From Botrytis cinerea B05.10 (lineage: Eukaryota; Ascomycota; Leotiomycetes; Helotiales; Sclerotiniaceae), in contig NC_037320.1 of NCBI RefSeq assembly GCF_000143535.2, positions 1,054,001 to 1,118,000 on the forward strand: a DNA stretch of 64,000 nt, given 5' to 3'. Of the stretch, positions 32,926 through 46,727 are shown one piece after another. The notes beneath the pieces are model-generated. The model saw only the letters and a program-made list of their open reading frames with translations. It was not told the DNA's origin and made no database searches. Both the position numbers and the translations under genes were made by a program. Numbering within the stretch: the stretch's first letter is position 1; each line of letters starts with the position of its first letter.

Positions 32926-34460
32926 ATGGACGCGCCAAATAATGCCCCAGCTTCTGCAAATGGATCAAATGAATCAAATGATACCGCCATGGGCGAATCG
33001 TCACCTCCTAAATATGTCCCTCAATTCTCTGCCGCGACCGAAATGATTCTTCAACGCATGAGAGCAGGAATATCTGGTGGGCTATCCAGTATTGGCATTA
33101 CAGGAACACCACCGGGCTATGAAGAAATGCGCAGGAACGTCATGTCAGGGATGAAAACTACGCAGAATATGCAAATAACTACACCACCACCAAGATATCA
33201 AACTAGCAAGAAGTCGACGCCCAAACCCAGTGCCACGCCTAAAACACCCAAAGTTGAGTCTCCGACAGTATCATCAAATAGTGCAGGAGCCAAAAAGAAG
33301 CGAAAAGGTCTCAAGACAGGACAAAAGCGCAAAAGAGCCAAGGATGACAGTGAAAGTGCGGACGAATCTGAAGCTTTGAGTGGTCTAGGCGGGGATTCGG
33401 ACTCGGACGATTCAAGCAGTGCGATGGAAATGCCAAAGATTACACAAAGCGGAAGACAAATAGTGAAGCCAACTCAATTCGTACCTACCTTACCTGAGAC
33501 GAGCTCGCGGAAACGATCCTCTGCGTCAACAAATAAACGAACTCAAAATCAAGAGCAAGCATTGTGCAAGAGATGCGGTAGGGGCAACAGTCCTCAGAAC
33601 AATATGATAGTTTTTTGTGATGGGTGTAATTTGGGGTGGCATCAAATGTGCCATGACCCTATAGTTTCAGAAGAGGAGGTGAAGGATGAACAGGCACCAT
33701 GGTACTGTAATGATTGCGCAAGAAAGAGGGGCATTAAACCGGCACCGTCTAAGACTGACGGTGTTAGCTGGGCCGGCAAAACACTCGACCAGGTATTTGT
33801 TTAACTTTACTTTCATGCTCTAAACTCACCAGCTAACAATCTTTGCAGAGAAGGACATACCTAGCCTTACTGCCTCATCCCCAGCTAGTGGAGCTTCTCA
33901 TTAAAGCTTCCATTTTGTACCCAGATATGCCTATATTCCCCGCCAATACTCCGCCCCTCCAGTCCCGCCAATCACAGAATTCATCTCGCCCCACAACCAA
34001 TCACATCACGCAACCATTTCCTCCCTCCGCCACCTCCACCGCGGGCCTTTTTTCTCGTGCAGAATCAAACCCCAACGCACCAATGAACTTTATTCGCAAA
34101 GTAGCTCCCAATTCCGCAACCTCTAATATCACTCCTTCACCGATGTTTACCTCATCATTCCCCCCAGCACCAGCTTTCACTCATGCTTCTTCCGCCCCGC
34201 CAACACTACCTCCACAGGCTTCATCAAACATGGAGTCAAATGGAAATATAAATGGGATGGACAATGGGCAGGAGGTGTCTCAGGAAAGCAGAGAGTCCAC
34301 GCCAAATAGTCCACCATATCCCAAAGCTGGAACAGGGCTTATGAGTAAATTGGGCCCGGATGATGAGGATATAGAGTGGTTGGTTGATAATGAAGATTAC
34401 GAGGCTTTTAGTCATACGGTCTATGATGATCACGGAGAAAGAGATTCTGGGGTTATATGA
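32926..34460 (+). CDS. PHD-finger nuclear protein
   Basis: Two exons (32926-33792 and 33849-34460) across a 56-nt GT-AG intron give 492 residues. A single PHD finger occupies about residues 214-264, with the Cys4-His-Cys3 pattern CKRCG...CDGC...WHQMC...WYCNDC. Such fingers read histone H3 tails, often the methylated or unmodified Lys4 end. Upstream is a disordered Ser/Thr/Pro-rich part with a strong nuclear signal (KKKRKGLKTGQKRKRAK, about 125-141). Downstream is a low-complexity Pro/Ser-rich tail ending in an acidic segment. The short RRTYLALLPHPQLVELLIKA helix immediately after the intron looks conserved. Probably a subunit of a chromatin complex, but I cannot say which. Confidence 0.9.
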
Positions 34461-35378
34461 AGAGTGATTGTGTATAATCGATAGAGGCCGAAGCTGAAAA
34501 GCATAATAAAGAAGAGAGGAGTAAACAATAAATTTTCCTGAAGATCCATAGGTCTTCGTGGGAAAAGCTCTCGTGGATAGATAGGCATATCCTGAGCTGG
34601 CTTGGTCAGTAGCTTGTGCTGCATTTATCACTCGCGTCTGAAACGCGTGTACATCGTATCCTCGATTGGGCATTGCTAACAGTGTACATATATACATTTG
34701 TTATTACGTATTTGGGCAACAAAAGAGAAACTGCTTCAAACGGTGATCGCTTAGGTGCTTTGACTATTCATGATTAGTTCAGTATTCGGGATAGATGATT
34801 TGTATTTGGTGATATAATGTTCATGGGCTGATTTATATCTACTAAATGCAAGTCATTGTTCTCTTGATTTATCTGGATGCTTCTGGCGTCCTATCTTCAT
34901 GATGGGATGTGTTGCTACGAGTTGGCACGGAGCTGGATACATGGACTTGATCTTCAGATGAGTTCAGTCATCTTGGAAGTTTAGAGGGTAGGCTCTTGAC
35001 TCACTTGCTATTCATATTCCGAGGATGTAGAGATGAGATACAATGCTGCGACAGTGACTCAACTAACTCGGGGAGGGGATAGATAGGGATTATGAGGAGA
35101 AGGAACAGTGGTGGACGGGGTTGAAAGAGCATTCCAGTTCGGATAAAAAAAGGAGGAGAGAAAGCCAGATGCTTCAATGTGTATTATTACTCGCGTAAGA
35201 AAGAAAATATGAAAAGTTTGAATCGCTGATAAATGTCGTCCTGTGATTAGTAAGCATGAAACCCCAACTTCCCTTGTCTATCTAGACATTCACTACCCAT
35301 TCTCCGCTCAAGCTTACTGCTTCAACATGCTGGAGTCGAATCCTCTGTGGATGATCTGCCTGTTAAATTGACGGAAGT
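34461..35378. other. intergenic region
   Basis: No gene recognised. Mixed composition with an A-rich run at about 35144-35152. Likely 3' UTR of the PHD gene and promoter of the phosphoesterase gene. Confidence 0.5.
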
Positions 35379-36272
35379 ATGATGGTGCAACCTTCTGTCG
35401 TCAATAAAATCCGCTCCCTCTTCACCAAACAGCAGTCTGCCCCTACTTTCCAGATTCTGTCTGATCTACATTTGGAAGTGTGCTCACAATATCATACATT
35501 TGCGATACCACCTGTGGCACCCTATCTCATTTTAGCGGGAGATATTGGGCGTCTTATTGATTATGAGGGTTACCTAGCATTTCTTGCAAAGCAAACCGTG
35601 CAATTCGAAAAGATCTTCCTAGTTCTTGGAAATCACGAGTTTTACCACCTCTCACACACCGTCGCTTTGGAACAAGCCCAAAGACTCGAGAATGAAGCAG
35701 CTTTAAACGGCAAACTAGTTTTATGTCATCAGAAACGATTGGATATTGAGCTTGGAGATTCACACACCACGATCCTGGGTTGTACGCTTTGGTCTAAAAT
35801 TGACGATAGCGCGAGAGAGGCAGTACAAACAAGAATAAAGGATCTCGAAAAGATAGACAATTGGTCGATCGATGATCATATCGCTGCACATATATCTGAT
35901 CTTACATGGCTTTCCAACCAAGTTACGGAAATTCGGAACCAAAACAAATCTAGAGCCGAGGGGGAACCTGAAAGGAAGATATTGGTGATCACACATCATG
36001 CGCCGACGATAGTTGGTACATCTAGCCCGAAAAACTCTAATAATCCTTGGGGTTCAGCCTTTGCTACGGAACTCCTTGGGGATCCAAGTACGAACTGGGT
36101 TGATGTCAAAGCATGGGTTTTTGGACATACACATTTTACAACGGACTTTGAAAAAAATGGTGTACGAGTCTTGAGCAACCAGAGAGGTTATGTACTTCCA
36201 GCAAGTAGGGAAAAGAAAGATGAGAAATTCGAGGGAATTTCCTTTGATCCGAAGAGAGTATTCGGTATCTGA
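35379..36272 (+). CDS. calcineurin-like metallophosphoesterase
   Basis: Single-exon 297-residue protein with all the metal-binding motifs of the superfamily: SDLHLE (about 28-33), GDIG, GNHEFYH, the THHAP block and GHTH near the C-terminus. These coordinate two metal ions that hydrolyse phosphoester bonds. The compact size without extra domains fits a fungal 'Ser/Thr phosphatase family' type, whose substrates are unknown. No signal peptide, so probably cytosolic. Two adjacent ATG codons start the frame. It appears intact. Confidence 0.92.
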   Translation: MMVQPSVVNKIRSLFTKQQSAPTFQILSDLHLEVCSQYHTFAIPPVAPYLILAGDIGRLIDYEGYLAFLAKQTVQFEKIFLVLGNHEFYHLSHTVALEQAQRLENEAALNGKLVLCHQKRLDIELGDSHTTILGCTLWSKIDDSAREAVQTRIKDLEKIDNWSIDDHIAAHISDLTWLSNQVTEIRNQNKSRAEGEPERKILVITHHAPTIVGTSSPKNSNNPWGSAFATELLGDPSTNWVDVKAWVFGHTHFTTDFEKNGVRVLSNQRGYVLPASREKKDEKFEGISFDPKRVFGI

Positions 36273-37385
36273 TTACATTCTTAATTCCACTGGGACTGAT
36301 ACACTATCCGCAATGGATATCGAACGAGAGATAACTAAAAAGATCGTCTTTGGAACCCGTGTTGGATTTTTTCTATAGTACATTCAATGATTTCTCTCGA
36401 TAGCCCTCAAGATCTTCAATCTCGACCTCAATCACGGGTTGGAGACACAAATATCAAAAAAAAAACAATTATTGGATTTCTCGACTTTCTGTCATTCATT
36501 CGTAGAATCATTCCCGCATTTTGTCAAGCTTTCCATGGGTCTTCTCCTTGCCAGACAAAACATATATTATGACGTCACCCCATCATTCTGTAAGCCAAGA
36601 AGAGCGGCTATATTAGGTTTGTCGCAGACTTCAAAAAGCACAGCCAGTTCACGAGCATTAAACTTGCCGTCAATTATCCCCCCGGTTGACGTGCCGAAAA
36701 TAGTATCCAGACGCTACCCAAAAGGGTGACACGGCGAGCTCTGTCCAATTCAGATTGCCCGTGGAGAATTTTTGGTTCTGAGCTGCACACTCTCGAGCCA
36801 TTAAATAAAGTCAACCGTTAAAAGAGATTGTGTCCTCTAGCATTCGTGCAGCTTCGTTGGGAACGGTTGTAGAAAACCAGTAGCCTTTCATACGATGGTG
36901 GTATTTCAGCCAAATTAGGAATAATAATTTCAAGGTCTCATCTCAAGGATGTCATTGTGACTATCGACTTCACGCAAAGGTGTTTAGTGTAGAGAAGCGA
37001 AAAAGGAGGCGTTAGCGTCGAATAGGGCTCGGATTTTGCTGTTATCTGAGCGTTTTAATACACACCTACATGCACTTTTATGAATTTTAAACAACAATCC
37101 AGAAAATATAAGCATTAATCATTTTCATTAACTTTATTTAACTATTTAATATATCAAGTAACCACCGTCTCCATGGTATCAAAGTATGCATACAACACCC
37201 TTATACACACAAAAGCAGACCACCATCCACCCCGCTGAAATGCATAATTATCCAAACACCTCCCAATGCCCATAGTATCCCAAAAAAAAAACGCCCAATA
37301 TACTTAATACACTTATACACAACCTAGAAAATCTCTAGCTTTTTAAAATGCCGCCCTCTCTCTAATATCTTCTAGACCCATGTCA
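36273..37385. other. convergent intergenic region
   Basis: Space between convergent genes. Two runs of A near 36458-36467 and 37281-37290. AT-rich near 37080-37160. I see no gene. Confidence 0.5.
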
Positions 37386-38957
37386 TCATAGAGACGGCCG
37401 ATCGTAATACACATCAAACTCCTGTTTGACCCGAATCCCATCTCTCGCATGGCCCCCTTGACGCTCTTTATCTTCCTCGGGGCTCATCTGCATGTGCCCC
37501 ACATGCATATTAGCTATGTGCACACGCTCCGGCGCCCGAAATTGTTGTTTGGAAACGGGAGCTTTGAAGATCCGCTCGTGAGACGAGGAACGGAGTTTTG
37601 AGAGACCGAGGCCGAAGCGGCCTTCGGCTTGCTCTAAAAATTGACGGTCCGGATCGCGATCTTGGGGTTGGGGGGAGGGAGAGGGAGCCGAGGAAGATTG
37701 TGAGTGAGGGTAAGATTGAGATGGCGAAGGAGGAGAAACGTCTCTTCGTCCGAGAAATAAACCGGCGTCCGATCCTAGTCGCTTGAATCGACCCTGCATT
37801 CCTCGGAATCCGTCGCCGATCCCATGGTAGCGTCCTCCTGCACTTCCGTTTCCGTTTTCGCTACCACTGCTTGTATCGCTGTTTTGCTGGAGCTCGATAT
37901 CGTCGTGTAAAGTTCGGGCTTGGTCGTCGGGAGAATTAAGACCGTCTTTTTGATCTTGTGGTAAGTTTCGCGATGGGTGGAGTATTATGTTGAAGAGGGG
38001 TCGACAGGCGGGGAGACAAGCTGCAATTATGTACATGCTCGTTTCGATAATAGTGTATAAGGCGAGATCGACGGCTGCGCGGGGAGTATCTGGGAATAAT
38101 GATTGACTCGCGAAAGAGACGAAACGAAGGATAGATGTGGCGAGACCGCTTGGAGAATGTTAGTTTAGTTTTCGAGAAGGGAAAAGAGAATCATGTACCT
38201 TGATCCGGTGAGTAGGGTGACACCCAACCCGATCTTCACCTTCCTCGTCATGTTGAGTCTGAAAATGAAGGGTAATGGTAACAGTAACATAACGACATCG
38301 GTAATAATATTCGGCAAACTAGCATATAAAAATAGCTTTTCGATATCAAAATGACACTTTCCTCCCACGATCGTTTTGTCCCAGAAATAGTCAACGGGTG
38401 TGCATTGGAAGAGCATCATCATAAATAAAATAGTGGATGATATGACGAGGATGTAGATCACAAAGTAGGTTATCATGCGGTAAAATGGGACCGTAAAGAT
38501 ACGGAGATACATGGCGAGGATGGAGAGTTTGGGAAAGGTGACGGCGATGGCGTAGGTTGCGGGGAAGAACATCAGGAGTTTGTAGAGGGAGAGGAGCTTT
38601 GAGGGGGCGCTCAGCTCAATAGCTTCAATATGGCGGCCTACTCCGCAGTAATTTATTCCGACTATAAAATGTGGTTGTTAGACACAAATGCCGTCAAGTG
38701 TGCAGATGGTTGAGACACAAAATTATACACGTACCTAGACCCTGAGCAGCGAGCAGCACGGAAAATATTAAGGCTGGCACCATAAGAAAATCATCCCAAC
38801 CCCGCGGTGTGTTATGAAGCCACCTAGAAATAAATCTCGCAAAGACGAAGAATATATCCAATACAATACAAGCGATGCAAGTAACGACGAGTTTGTGCCC
38901 GCTATAATTTTCCAGATATCCGGGTGGAAATTGTGCCGCGGCAGCTTGTGCGTCCAT
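37386..38957 (-). CDS. Pth11-like integral membrane protein (fungal rhodopsin-type domain)
   Basis: Three exons on the minus strand (38957-38735, 38661-38199, 38148-37386) give 482 residues. The first about 300 residues hold seven hydrophobic helices with the family's landmark RGWDDFLMV between helices 2 and 3, and CTPVDYFWDK before helix 5. The C-terminal 180 residues are a soluble Ser/Pro/Gln-rich tail facing the cytoplasm. Members of this group include Pth11, the surface-sensing receptor of the rice blast fungus. Most paralogues have no known ligand. I see no N-terminal CFEM domain. The tail is truncated in frame at a normal stop, with no sign of decay. Confidence 0.9.
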
Positions 38958-41900
38958 CGTGTGTCTATTATTTATATATCTCCGAATTCTTCTGAGGGAT
39001 TCCCTATTATGTACAACCGTTTGCTGAATACCCTCTGACTGAAAGGAGCCGAGGAAATAATCAAAATTGAACGGATGGGTGCTTCTTTTCGTTCATCAGT
39101 CGATTCGATCACTAGATTTCGCTCGGTCTGCTCAATTTCACCTGCCCACTGTTGAAGATATTATTCGAAGCATTTCTGAATCAAGCAACAACAAACAATT
39201 AAATATAGAAAAGAATGCAGCGAGATACTTTGCAAAAGCGTAAAAGAAGAGCACAAAAAAAAAAGAGTAGCATCAGGAAATATCGAGATAGATATGAATC
39301 TTCTCCAACACGTATGTAGACCGCAATTCCCAACCGGAAGGACCGAGAGAAAACAAGCAGACCCTCAAAAACGCTCTAACTTCGCCCGAGCAAATCGAAC
39401 TGGTCTGATCCTCCAAATTTCAAATGGCACAACAGGTATCTGCATCTCCATAATCTTGCGTGTATACCATTGGTTCGACTAACCCTGGCGTGTCCCCCCC
39501 CCCCCCCCCCCCCATGTCATCCTCATAGCTCCCATACTACACCACTACGGAAGCTTCCCACGCTCAACTTCCCCATTTTCCCTACTACCACTCTCCACTA
39601 TTCCATTCTGAACAAGGAAGCTCTGAACAAGCGCATAGCGTAAGCTGGAAGCTATATTGCCAGGGCAAGTGGCTAGTGCCTACGGGTCTGTCTTGTAAGC
39701 GATGTCACATATGCGCCGCAGGGTCGCAGCCTTGCAGGAATACGGTTGTGGTTGCGTTTGCATGGGCAATGAGGGCAAACAGCGTTTAGATTGGTTGGTT
39801 GGTTTGTGCAAATTCTTGGTAGATAATGCAATTGTGTGGCGATGCTGTTGAAGAAAGTTGGCTTTGAAGAAATGATCTGGGAGCTGAAAATGAATGGCGT
39901 AATTGTGTTAAATAGGGGGCCCAGATCAAAATGCAAATGTCAATGCCATAAACTTAAATCTTTGACCATCTATGATTTGCAAACCCCTTGACCAAATCGG
40001 ATCAATGGTTTCTTCTTCGCATACGGGACGGAAACCTTGAGAACGGAATAAGCAATGAGTTCTTCACTAATCCCACAGCCTGACGATTCCCAAAATGAGA
40101 CGAGATCCTTTCCCTGGTACTAATCAGTGATCATTCTGCAGCTCTGCTCTACGATTTGCTATGATTCATCTATCTGCTCCGGTTGAATAATTTACAATCC
40201 CAGCACCACACGTGGATGTATGGTTACATGCATAGCTGACCGTCATGGAGTCCTGGCCAAATGCCTGCATGCAGTTTAGCACACCCGATTCGGTGACCTG
40301 TCCGACAGGACCTCGAATCCTTTCAAGTCTGTACCTCCGAGGTGGAAGACGGGAAGTTAGGAAATCAGGAAATCAGGAAATCAGAAACGAAAGATGCAAT
40401 AGTTCAGAAGCTATGCTTGCTCGGTAGGAAGGAATAGTCAATAGTTGGCATCTATAGTATTCGTGCGCTCGGTGTCGATATAATGTCTTCATGACTTCCT
40501 TTTCCCAAAGTCTCCCATGGCAAATTCGTTATCTAGATCTTCTTCATCCAAGGGGGGGGATAGAGAAACGTGCAAAGATACGGCCGTACGTTCTGAGGTT
40601 TGGACGATTACATCGTCCACCCACCGTTGTCATCCGTATCCGTTCCAATTTTAGCAGCTCAATTGAATCCAATTCTTCAATGTTTGCAATCCCATCGAAC
40701 CACTGTCAAAGACAATGTAATACCCAGAATTGTATCCACTGTAAGAAATGCTATCTATCCTCTTAATTTCCTAGCAACCGCCGTGTTGGTAAGGAATATC
40801 ACTCGCGCAACTTTTACGGAGCCAACAGCACTTGCCCGCTTCTTTCTTATCCGTCAAATCTCGTGGCCTCGGTTCGGGATCGACAACCTTGTTCGCCAAA
40901 TGTTGATAGGCAACCGTTTTGGGTGATCATTCATAAATCAGGATTCAACAGTGACAATAATCACGATTTTCTAGAAGCTTTTTACGAAGTCGCCGCCTTT
41001 TTCGAAGGATGTGAAGCGGAGATAAGGTTATTCAGCACGTGGTATTCGACTCCTGATGTCTTGGAGACAAGCTCAGTCAGAACCTCTCCACAATTGTTTT
41101 CGGGTTAAGATTGGATTTCTGTGATGGAAAGGCATTGCTTTGTCGTCTAAGTATTGAGCACCAAAGGATTCGAATCGTCAGAGGAAATACGATCTCACCG
41201 GACCTTTTTTAGATACTGAACACCGGTCAATGGGCAAGGTCAGTAAGGCCAGCAGCAGAAATCCTGATGGCCGTTCGGCGTTTGCCTCTGCACCTCGAGG
41301 GACAACAGCACTGATATCAGGAAGCCCAGTGATCAGTCCTTATATTCCTAGACGAACCCTCGTCACAGGAAAGTCCTGGTACTGATTTGATCGGCGATAA
41401 GTAGCAATCGACGAACCCTTCCCTGGATAACACGCATGTTCGGAAGCACGAGGATGCCACCAACTCTTCCGCCATATCAATCATCAAGTTCCCGTCCCGT
41501 ATGCGAACTATCCAAGCCATTCCACTGATCACCAATAGTCCATTCCAACCCGAAGCGCGCGACCCAAAGACAGACCCACCATACGGCACGCATTGTCCAG
41601 ACTCCACCCCCATCCACCCCCACATTATCCATAAAAGTCACCTGCAGGTGATGTGAATCAATGTGAATCATTTTTTGCTTGCCTATATTTCTTTCCCTTC
41701 CATTTCCATCTCAATATCCATCTCCCATTCCACAATTTTGTTCCGTCCACGCACGTCAAGATTCTCGTGTCACCGCAGCCGTACATCCCAGTCCCACTCA
41801 TAATCTTGCAAATCTTGCATATCTCAACCGCAGCCATGATCACAACCCAAAGCTCGAGCCTCAATATATATCATGGATCCCAAATTAAATCTATACAAGC

Positions 41901-43018
41901 GCTAACATTCTATTTTCTTGCCCCTCGTTCCTTTCGTGACCTTATCAATAGTAAGCGCCCATCTATGTGCTTTCGTACAAATAAGTATTTATTTTGGAGC
42001 GAGAAAAGAATTACGTGAAAGAGGATGAAAAGACTGCCTGGGGCTTAGTATGTTGATAGTGCAGGTGACAAGTAATGGGCAAAAAAGTAATTGCGATGGC
42101 AATGATTGAATTCCAAATAATTTTGAAGACGATGCTAATCGTGAAATTGTGTAGTTCCATATATCGTTCGACTTCTAAATACAAATCAATTGCGTAGGAA
42201 TGGGGATATATAGGAGTATGGTTTCGAACCGAGAACAGTAGGCGAGGTGGTGAGGTGAATGGTGGCGAGTCATCAAAGTATGTACTGGCAAGAGTCGGCC
42301 ACTAATGAGAGCTGACTGTTAATTGATTGATATATTGCATGAATTGATTGTATCGACCCATATTACAAATTCAATGTGAGTACCTGACATAAATGCATGC
42401 TGGTGTATGCACCTAGGTAGGTACCCAACTTTCGTCAAACTTTTGGTGGAAGAATAGTGCTAAATCCCACCATTAAGCTCTGTGTTCAAAATTAGCAAGA
42501 TGCATTTACCTAATGAACAAACAATGTCAAAGTGCAAACATAGTAGTGACTCTCGATTTCCACACAGCTAGCTACTCGACACTAAAATGGATATATCGAG
42601 TAAGTTTATCAGGTTTCACTCAAGTCAAAAAAACAGTAAATACAGCAGGATAAAAAGGCATGCGGTAGAACACTAGAATAATATTGGTATTCGATCTTCA
42701 CCTCTGCTTTGCGAAGCGGGCGAAGATAAGTCAGCGTAAGAACGCCAGTGAGTATTGATTGATTCCTCCTCAATCAAGGGAGACCAGACCAGCCCGAACG
42801 GCGCATTAATAAATAAAAAATGAAGAACTGCAAGCGATATCATAAACAGCACCTCATTTGGCTTTTTGTTTGATCGATGCTCGTCTATGCAAATCTTACA
42901 TCACCACGAAAAGAAACACACCACTGACACACAGATAAGCTCTAAAATACCAAATTTGTGATGCTCGAATTATGAGAATTGGGTAGCGAAAAGAAGCTAG
43001 GTAGATTAGATATAGCCT
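38958..43018. other. 4-kb gene-poor region
   Basis: No gene that I can support. It contains a 20-base poly-C run (listed), a 9-base tandem AGGAAATCA near 40359-40384, and a possible open segment at 40600-41108 in two overlapping plus-strand frames (the second containing HDFLEAFYEVAAFFEGCEAEI) that I cannot assign. The region nearest 43018 is the 3' flank of NST1. Confidence 0.4.
39494..39513 (+). repeat. poly-C tract (20 C)
   Basis: Twenty consecutive C. Homopolymers of this length are prone to sequencing and replication errors. Confidence 0.95.
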
Positions 43019-46000
43019 TTAAAATCCACCGATGGGAGCTCGGCCAGGAGGCCCTAGATTTCTAGATGCCCCTCCACTGATAGGGCTTCCGATCTCGCCT
43101 GGCGCACCGGCAGAACGGAAGTCATGGGACATTGAGTCGCTGACAAAATGGATCTGTGACTTGCCGTCGGAGGAACGGATCTCAAATGTGCCACCGCCAT
43201 TCATTGGATTTCCTTCAGTGTCACAAATATCCAGTAGTTCCCGTTCAGAAAGCGGCTCCTCCCTAACAGTAGTACTAAGAGCAATCTCATTCTTAATAGC
43301 ATCGATATCTAACCATCCGTCTTGAGTAGAATTCTGAAGGTTCTGACAAGCCCCACAAATCCTTAATCTCACGGCCACGGAACGCGGTTGGGAGTGATAG
43401 TAATTTGTCATTCCGAAAGAACCATTCATGTTGAGACTTGTATTCCAGCCTCCTCCAAAACCGTTAGATCCAGGCAAAGAAGAAGATCCAAATGGGTTTG
43501 GGGGTGCACCCCATGTGTTAAAAGAGCTCATCATACTTGCTGGATCAGAGCGGTCCATACCAAATGGAGGCGGTAAGAAGTTCTGTCTGCCGGGGTTACC
43601 AGGAGCTGCACTAGAGCGTCGTGCGCCAACTCCAATATTGATAGGCTCATCGGTGTCATCTAGTAAAGCGCTACTTCCAAGATGTTTGCTTGTTTCATCA
43701 GATTCACCACTATTAAAATTATCACTATGACGAGTGCCATGAACAATACTAGATGGCCGTCCAATTGGCGTTGGTCTCGCGATAGGCTGAGCTTGTGTTG
43801 CCGATGATAATCCATCAAACGAGCCGGACTGATTGCGGGAATGAGTTTGCGAAGGAGGTGTTTCTTTTGGGGCACCAAAAAGCTGGCCAATACTGCCCAT
43901 ACCGTTCGGAGAATGTTGTGGAAACCCTGGTGGTCCATGCATAGGAAATCCTCTGCCTTGTGGCATATGATGTATATTGAATCCAGGTTGAAATGGGGGG
44001 ATTCCACCATTGGGAATCTGTAAAGGTCGAAATTGACTACCTATTCCCTGCTGAAGTCCAAACATTGGATCATGATGTGGTCGACCGAAACCTGGAGGTA
44101 CCATTGGCATTCCTGGTTGGAATCCTCCCGGCATGGGTTGCATACCAGCGTACGGACTCTGAGGGATGCCTGGAGGACCCTTCAGCGCAGAGTGTATTGG
44201 AGAAGTGGCTTGTGGGTGTTGTAAGAGAGGATGCTGTATCGGCGTTTTTCCAGGCGGACCTATTGGGCCTGGACTATTTGGTAGAGGGGTTACAGAATTG
44301 GGTGATATACTCTGATATTTACTAGAAGGAGTTCTAGGTATTGAGTAATTGTCTTGCTGAGAATTTGTCCGAAGCTTGATAGGAGTCGGTGCTTTGGGTA
44401 CAGCTGGAATAGCGACTGGAATATGAGGTGAAGCTAAGGCATGACTCAATTTAGGTGTAGGTACTTGGTTTGCGCGTCTCGAGACATGCGCAGCAGATTG
44501 AGCAGCTTGAACTGCAGCTTGCTGAGCACTAAGCTCTTCGCGTTTCTGTAACTCTCTCGCTTCTTTGTCAGCCTTCACTTTCGCTTCCTTTTCTCGCTTT
44601 TCTCGCTCGTGCTTCTCTTTTCGTTCCTTAGCCTCCTTTTCTTTAATTTCCTTCGCTTCCAGTGCTTGGCGCCTTAGCTCCTCTTTCTCCTTTCTTTCTC
44701 GCTCTTTGGCCTCGCGCTGTTTTCGTTCTTGCTCGGCCTGTCGTTCTCGTTGCTCTTGAAGCCGGCGTTGCTTTTCGGATTCTTTACGCACGCGCTCTTC
44801 TTCATCAGCCTTTTTTTGTGCCTCTTTCTTCTTTCGATTTTCCTCTCGTTTTAATCTTTGGGCCTCTGCTTTCTTTTCCTCAATTTCCCTAAGAGAAGCT
44901 TCTTCAGCTGCCTTCTCGGCGTCTTTCCGAGCCTTTTCTTCGGCCATGGCGCGCTTCTTCTCAAGCAACTTTTCTTTTTTCTTCTGTGCATCTTTGGCCC
45001 TCTTGGCTTTCTTTTGCGAATCTGCTCGACTCTCTTCCTCAAGTTCCTCAAGAAGCTTCTGCTGCCGCTCTTTCGCAACTTTTTCCTTGTAAGCTGTCAG
45101 AACTCTCTGCTCAAACATCCGAGCAGCGAATATCTGGAACATCCGTCTTCCTTCTTCCATTCGCTGTTCTTCAGTCATGCTATCCTGTGCCATGTTAGTA
45201 CGTACGGGATGGTGAATAACGATACCCTCCACGTACCATTTCTTCTTCATCGTAATCCTCTTCCTGGCTATCATATTCGTCTTCATCATCCTCTTCGTCG
45301 TCATACTCGTCTTCTTCTGGCGGCGGTGGGTGATTATGGACATGTCCGTGGGAATGAGGATGCATAGAACCATTTGAAGGATGTCCGTAATTCGCATTAG
45401 CATACTGTTCTTTCGCATCTTCCTCTCGAGCCATGCGGCGCTCGGCTAGTTGCTCCATCATTTCAATGAATTTCTTTCCGTCATTTTTGAGTAAATCATC
45501 TGCTACAGTAAGAATTCCCCCTTGTACTGTAAGACTATTACCGAAATTAAAAAAATCTGTGGCGTGACTTCTTGGAATTTCTTCCGGCTCTTCTTCACTG
45601 AAATCGTCTTCGTCTCCATCGTCTTCACTGTATTCCTCATCTCCTTCTTCGTCCTCATCATCGCCCAGTTGCTCTACTATCCTGCCCCTTGAAGGTTGCT
45701 GTCCATTGAAAACGGGAGGTAGACGATTGGGAGGTTGCAGGCCACTCATGGCGCCAAATCGACGTGGGGGTGGCATCATTGGTGGAGGACCATCACCTCC
45801 TTGATGGTTTGCATATTGCTCGAGCTCTTCATAGTATGCATCGTAAAGTACTTCCAGTTCCTCTTCGATGGCAGTGCGTTTGCGACCGCATACCGTGCAA
45901 CTACAGGAATGTTTTTGTTGCTCTTTCATTTTCTTGAGTACAGCATCCTTTTCCACCTTGACTAAAGATTTGCGCTCATCTTCCCCAAGAGATAACCAAA

Positions 46001-46727
46001 ATTCCTTTATCCGCTCGCGTTCTTCTTGTGACGATGTATTCCAGATTTTCTCCTTCGAAATACCCGGCCCTCTTTGCATGCTCGGAGGAGACTGTAAAGG
46101 AAGAGGCAGCGATACGTGATTATGCGATGAGCCATTCGGACCGTGATTTGCGTGATTTGAATGGTCCGACTGCGAAGATTTCGACTTCTTTTTCTTTTTC
46201 TGTTTCTTACTGGAGTTCGTTGTAGGGATCGCATAACCGTTTGTCGAGGAGCCGTCGTGACCATATGAACCGGAGTATGCATCGCCCTCTTCGTCACTAT
46301 AATACGCATTCTCGTCCGCAGGATCGAATTGTTCATCGTCGTCATATTGTTCATCTAGCCCTGTTTCGCGAAAGCGTGCTTCCAGTTCCTGCATTTGTCT
46401 CTTCACATCTCCAGAGGTTGGTCCACCACTCATTTGAGAGCCCTGTGCTTGTTCCGCAGCAGCTCTGGCAGCCTGTTTCGCCCTTCTTTTCTGCTTCTTG
46501 CGGTTTACTGTAGGGGCGCCATTGTTTGTGGGAGGGGTGGGCAATTGGCCATTTGATTTCGTGGTAGTTTGTGCCATGGTGGGAGATGTCTCAGATGAAT
46601 CGCTCGTACTAGATTTCTTCGGTGTAGTTACGATCTTTCCAGCATTCTTTGTCAACGGGGTCGCAATGTTTCTAGGAGTCTGCAAGTATGATGACTGGCT
46701 TGTATTCTTTCGTTGGTTTGCGGGCAT
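43019..46727 (-). CDS. NST1: stress response protein Nst1
   Basis: Cytoplasmic negative regulator of salt tolerance first described in yeast, where it interacts with the splicing factor Msl1. Two exons on the minus strand (46727-45237 and 45184-43019) across a 52-nt GT-AG intron give about 1218 residues. Exon 1 carries a Lys/Arg-rich signal, an acidic region, a [10 protein letters not shown] cysteine motif (about 275) and Asp/Glu-rich runs. Exon 2 begins with a coiled-coil of about 220 residues packed with Glu, Lys, Arg and Ala, then a Pro/Gly-rich low-complexity half. This order is that of fungal NST1 proteins. Low-complexity regions make the precise length less conserved between species. 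Confidence 0.94.
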
